A stretch of DNA of 64,000 nucleotides, from contig JAGLGN010000031.1 of assembly GCA_023144005.1 (NCBI GenBank), positions 27,086 through 91,085 on the forward strand, given 5' to 3'. The notes beneath the pieces are model-generated. The model saw nothing but the letters and a program-made list of their open reading frames with translations, searched no databases and was not told the origin of the DNA. The stretch is from a bacterium. Lineage in GTDB: Bacteria > AUK180. Position 1 is the stretch's first letter. Every line of letters starts with the position of its first letter. Positions 61,293 through 64,000 of the stretch are shown here, one piece after another. Made by a program: the position numbers and the translations under genes.

Positions 61293-61854
61293 CCGGATCC
61301 TGCTCATAATAATATTTTTGCTCAAACTCGCCTTCCTTCGAAAAATACCTTTCCATATACGAAGGGAGCGGACCACTCTGATCTTTTACAAAATTTATTT
61401 CGTATTCCTTTGAGAAATACTGCCTGTACTTGTACAGAAAGAGAAATAAAAAAGGTTCATTCGTTTTTATGATCTTAATTGAAGGGTCAAATCCCAACCC
61501 TTCCAAGGCCTCTTCCAGGCCGCTCACTTCAGTCCAGAGCAATTCGCTTGACTTAAGAGATAACATTCCCTTTTCTGCTATGGGTACTGTCTCGGCGCGA
61601 AAGAATGATTTAGGCCAATATTTAAGCAGTAGATACCCGGAAACATCTATCTTCAAAGGGCATTGGTCGATACAATTACCGCAATATGAGCATACCAGCA
61701 GCCTGTCATCGTGTATTCCTTCGCGCATAACTATGATCTTTCCGCGTACGGAGAACACCTGGTCCAATTCCTTCTCGTATAAAGGGCAATCATACATACA
61801 CTTGCCGCAGTAAACGCACTTTTCAATATCAATATTCTCTTCAAAGTGGAGCAT
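61285..61854 (-). CDS. 2x[4Fe-4S] ferredoxin-like protein (GlpC/HdrC-type N-terminus)
   Basis: A 189-aa protein with two cysteine clusters, CVYCGKCMYDCP (from residue 13) and CSYCGNCIDQCP (from residue 55), each able to hold a [4Fe-4S] centre. The ~120-residue C-terminal part has no CCG motif, so it is only the ferredoxin half of GlpC/HdrC-like proteins. It overlaps the Fmt-fusion gene by 14 bp and is translationally coupled to the lipoprotein. The electron partners are not visible. Confidence 0.75.
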   Translation of the reverse strand: MLHFEENIDIEKCVYCGKCMYDCPLYEKELDQVFSVRGKIIVMREGIHDDRLLVCSYCGNCIDQCPLKIDVSGYLLLKYWPKSFFRAETVPIAEKGMLSLKSSELLWTEVSGLEEALEGLGFDPSIKIIKTNEPFLFLFLYKYRQYFSKEYEINFVKDQSGPLPSYMERYFSKEGEFEQKYYYEQDPDD

Positions 61855-63247
61855 TGATATACCTCATTAGAACATCGGTCAGAGCACCCGGGCAGGATGT
61901 CCTTCTGGACTTCGCGAGTTCACCGTGTGAAAATATTCCTTTTATCGTCGCTCTCTCCTTCAAATTCCTGACAAGCGTGAGAAGAGAGTCGATTTGACGG
62001 GCCGACGGCAGATCAAGGTCGAAATCCCCGATAAGGGCTATACCGAGATTTCCCTGATTCTCCCCTTTTACATGAGCGCCGGGATCCACTGGAAATCTTC
62101 CCTTAAATATCTTCCCATCCCTGCCAATCAAGAAGTGATACCCTATGGAATCCCAGCCTCTTTTCAAGTGCAGTGCAGTGACCTGCCGAATAATTTCCTC
62201 GTCGGACTTTCTGCTGTCATTGAATGTATTGGTGTGATGCAATGTAATGCGGTCGAATATCTCACACCCTTCTAATTGCGGTATTTCGCTTCTTTTCGCG
62301 GGATCGGTCATTGTCAGTATATCACCAATATCAATATTCTTACCATTAATAAAATCCCTTGCTGCCATTGCGGCCTTCCCGAAGGGCTTAACCTCATGAA
62401 CTGCAATACTGCCCTTCCCCGTGCCGACTTCAAAATGATCCTTGCTCAATGAAAGTATCTGCCCCGGAAAAAAGTCACCTTCTGTTTTACAAACGGTAGA
62501 GTGAATAAATTTGATCTCACGGCCCGCAAGAAATGAAAAAGCTACGGGCCAGTCTGAAAAAGCTCTGATATGATTAACTATTTCAGTCGCGGGCTTGAGC
62601 CAGTTTATCCGGCCGTCTTCCCTGTCAAGAAGCGTTGTGTAGCAGCATTGTGAATGATCTTGCGAGACCCGGCATTCAATATAGTCCTCTAATTTCAGAA
62701 GGGTTGAATGAAGGGCGTTCTTGGCAAGATCCGTCAATCTCATTTCCAATTGTGAGTAGCTCTCTTCGGGATGGATCTTAATGCTTTTTTGAAAAAGGAT
62801 ATCCCCTGAATCCAGCTTCTCATTCATCTCGATCAGAGTGATTCCGGTTTCTTTCTGTCCGTTCCAAAGCGCGAAAGTGATAGGTGAAGCGCCCCTGAAG
62901 CGGGGAAGCAGTGAATAATGCACATTGATGGGCACCAATCTTGGAATAAGCAATATCTCCATAGGAATAATGCGGCCGTAAGCGATCACCACAAAGACAT
63001 CAGGGGTCCAGGACCTTAATTGCTCAGCCATTTCATCATCCATCAATTCAGGAGTAATGCAGGGTATGTCATTGTCCAAGGCATATTGCGCGACCGGAGT
63101 TTCAGTCATGATACGCTTTCTACCAAATGGCCTTGCGGGTTGGGATACCACGCCGGTAATATTGAATTCTTTATTATCTAAGGATTCTAAGATCTCCTTG
63201 GCGACATGAGGGCTGCCCCAGAATACAATATTGAGATCAGTTCTCAT
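61841..63247 (-). CDS. fmt: methionyl-tRNA formyltransferase fused to an AmpD/PGRP-type amidase
   Basis: A 468-aa fusion without signal peptide. Residues 1-205 are the formyltransferase domain with catalytic N108, H110 ('NVHYSLLPRFRGASPI') and D146 ('MNEKLDSGDIL'); about 206-312 is the usual Fmt OB domain. Residues about 328-468 are an N-acetylmuramoyl-L-alanine amidase (PGRP/AmpD/T7-lysozyme fold) with zinc ligands H337 ('ITLHHTNT'), H441 ('FSHGEL') and C452 ('SCPG') and catalytic Y370 ('IGYHFLIG'). Fmt formylates initiator Met-tRNA. The amidase would face the cytoplasm, as AmpD does in muropeptide recycling. Follows def with an 11-bp overlap. Confidence 0.92.
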   Translation of the reverse strand: MRTDLNIVFWGSPHVAKEILESLDNKEFNITGVVSQPARPFGRKRIMTETPVAQYALDNDIPCITPELMDDEMAEQLRSWTPDVFVVIAYGRIIPMEILLIPRLVPINVHYSLLPRFRGASPITFALWNGQKETGITLIEMNEKLDSGDILFQKSIKIHPEESYSQLEMRLTDLAKNALHSTLLKLEDYIECRVSQDHSQCCYTTLLDREDGRINWLKPATEIVNHIRAFSDWPVAFSFLAGREIKFIHSTVCKTEGDFFPGQILSLSKDHFEVGTGKGSIAVHEVKPFGKAAMAARDFINGKNIDIGDILTMTDPAKRSEIPQLEGCEIFDRITLHHTNTFNDSRKSDEEIIRQVTALHLKRGWDSIGYHFLIGRDGKIFKGRFPVDPGAHVKGENQGNLGIALIGDFDLDLPSARQIDSLLTLVRNLKERATIKGIFSHGELAKSRRTSCPGALTDVLMRYINAPL

Positions 63248-63749
63248 TCTTGTATCTTCTTTTAAGTTCCTTTAGGCCGGAATTGACCTTTATCCTTTCC
63301 ACAGGAGAAAGCCTGTGGATGAAGAGAAGCCCCTGTAAATGGTCATATTCATGTAGAAAGACCCTTGCGTTAAAGCCCTCCAGGTCTTCCTCTTTTAATT
63401 CCCCTTTCTCATTATAATAACGCACTCTGACCTTCTCGGAGCGTTCCACTTTGGCAAAAATCTCAGGAACGGAAAGGCAGCCTTCTTCGAAAGTAGCATT
63501 TTCTTCTGATGAGGAAATTATTTCGGGATTAATAACAAAGCGTTTGATCCCATCGGAAATATGTGAAGTATCAAAGCAGAAAAATCTCTCATTGATCCCT
63601 ATCTGAGGGGCGGCAAGGCCCATCCCGTCTTTTTCTTTCATTAGAGGGTAGAATTTTTCAACAAGAAATTCCTTGAACTCCTCAGTGATCTCTTCTACCG
63701 GCTCACTCATTATCTTAAGTCTGGGATCAGGATAAACTACGATTTCCAT
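63237..63749 (-). CDS. def: peptide deformylase
   Basis: A 170-aa metalloenzyme that removes the N-formyl group from new proteins. All three motifs are present: 'GMGLAAPQIG', 'EEGCLSVPE' and 'HEYDHLQG'. Length is typical. The ATG at 63749 has no SD; the promoter predicts that transcription begins at or next to it. Confidence 0.95.
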   Translation of the reverse strand: MEIVVYPDPRLKIMSEPVEEITEEFKEFLVEKFYPLMKEKDGMGLAAPQIGINERFFCFDTSHISDGIKRFVINPEIISSSEENATFEEGCLSVPEIFAKVERSEKVRVRYYNEKGELKEEDLEGFNARVFLHEYDHLQGLLFIHRLSPVERIKVNSGLKELKRRYKNEN

Positions 63750-63754
63750 GTTTA

Positions 63755-63783
63755 ATTATACCAAAATCTATTTGCTTATGCAA
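63755..63783 (-). promoter_or_regulatory. promoter of def, predicted leaderless
   Basis: Minus-strand TTGCAT (63778-63783), 17-nt spacer, perfect TATAAT (63755-63760), only 5 nt before the ATG. The start of transcription should fall at about 63748-63749. The inverted repeat TTTGC-TTAT-GCAAA (63771-63784) overlaps the -35. Confidence 0.65.
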
Positions 63784-63799
63784 ACTCTCCTGTGCGTGG

Positions 63800-64000
63800 A
63801 AAAGATCGTTCAAAAGTTGAAATGTTCAAAAGTTCAAGGTTGATAAATTCAGTGAACAATTGTAGAATATTCGTAGGGATAGGGCTTGACCTGTCCTTTG
63901 TCATTCCCAGGCGCATGACCTTGGAAACCCCGATTACATCGGGGATTCGACAATCCATCTTTTCATTATTCCATATGCTTTTCTCACATCATTTCATGAT
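63800..64000. repeat. intergenic dispersed repeats upstream of def
   Basis: No gene seen. GTTCAAAAGTTGAAATGTTC and relatives (63803-63840) are the inverse of the string near 52719. Around 63900-63955 there is a 'TGTCATTCCCAGGCGCATGACC' repeat with a perfect hairpin CCCCGAT-TAC-ATCGGGG (63928-63944), of the kind found scattered between genes in many uncultured bacteria. Confidence 0.5.

Noticed and set aside
61841-63247. Fmt and amidase as two separate genes
   Set aside because: There is no stop or frameshift between the domains, and the linker region is continuous at residues 312-328.

Overview
The window comes from a Gram-negative (diderm) bacterium that I cannot place from sequence alone. 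The evidence for two membranes is a secretin with PilN/PilO/PilP partners, an ExbB-ExbD-TonB set, an OmpH/Skp-like chaperone, lipoproteins and O-antigen-ligase-like chemistry. The nadD-yqeK-LCP order, the OmpL47-type repeats and the RAYT transposases fit a spirochaete or an uncultured candidate phylum, but this is only an impression. Almost every gene lies on the minus strand; the one convincing plus-strand gene is an orphan fusA. I see no rRNA, tRNA or CRISPR array.

Region 1 (1-18.86 kb, accessory) is a twice-repeated minus-strand module: RAYT transposase element, duplicated promoter/leader, membrane-anchored or lipoprotein beta-propeller-like protein, then an exported M23-peptidase-like protein with Ig-like domains. 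In the first copy met by transcription (18.8-15 kb) the M23 protein is short (436 aa) and ends inside an Ig-like domain beside a RAYT element. In the second copy (14.9-1 kb) it is a giant protein of more than 4,075 aa that runs off the window edge. It carries a PD40-type propeller, FlgD-type Ig domains and about 15 repeats of roughly 93 aa. Some 810 bp of near-identical DNA links the two copies.

Region 2 (18.86-24.0 kb) is a type IV pilus / type II secretion-like operon in the order pilN-pilO-pilP-pilX-like-two prepilins-pilQ, with its own promoter. No ATPase, platform protein or major pilin is in view.

Region 3 (24.0-52.0 kb) is an unbroken run of 24 co-directional, mostly overlapping genes behind a consensus promoter upstream of hisS: hisS, ompH-like, nadD, yqeK, LCP protein, two 1,180-aa DUF3857/transglutaminase paralogues (one lacking the catalytic Cys), nadK, recN, a Mut7-C-PdxA fusion, rsmA, a secreted transglutaminase, xseA, xseB, ispA, dxs, exbB, exbD, tonB, FecR-TPR, an O-antigen ligase-like protein, a soluble histidine kinase, a sigma-54 activator and tdk. 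An internal promoter precedes the kinase.

Region 4 (52.0-55.3 kb) holds two hairpin-forming MITE-like elements, short tandem and dispersed intergenic repeats, and fusA with its own promoter. It looks like an inserted block.

Region 5 (55.3-64 kb, minus strand) holds a DUF1007-NicO metal-transport pair behind a palindromic operator-promoter, an outer-membrane-like protein behind another palindrome, and an operon def - Fmt::PGRP/AmpD fusion - 4Fe-4S protein - lipoprotein - soluble-GAF chemoreceptor - DUF1844, followed by a small membrane protein. The def promoter predicts a leaderless mRNA.

The most unusual items are the duplicated RAYT/propeller/M23 surface module and two domain fusions: formyltransferase with a zinc amidase, and a Mut7-C domain with altered acidic residues joined to PdxA.
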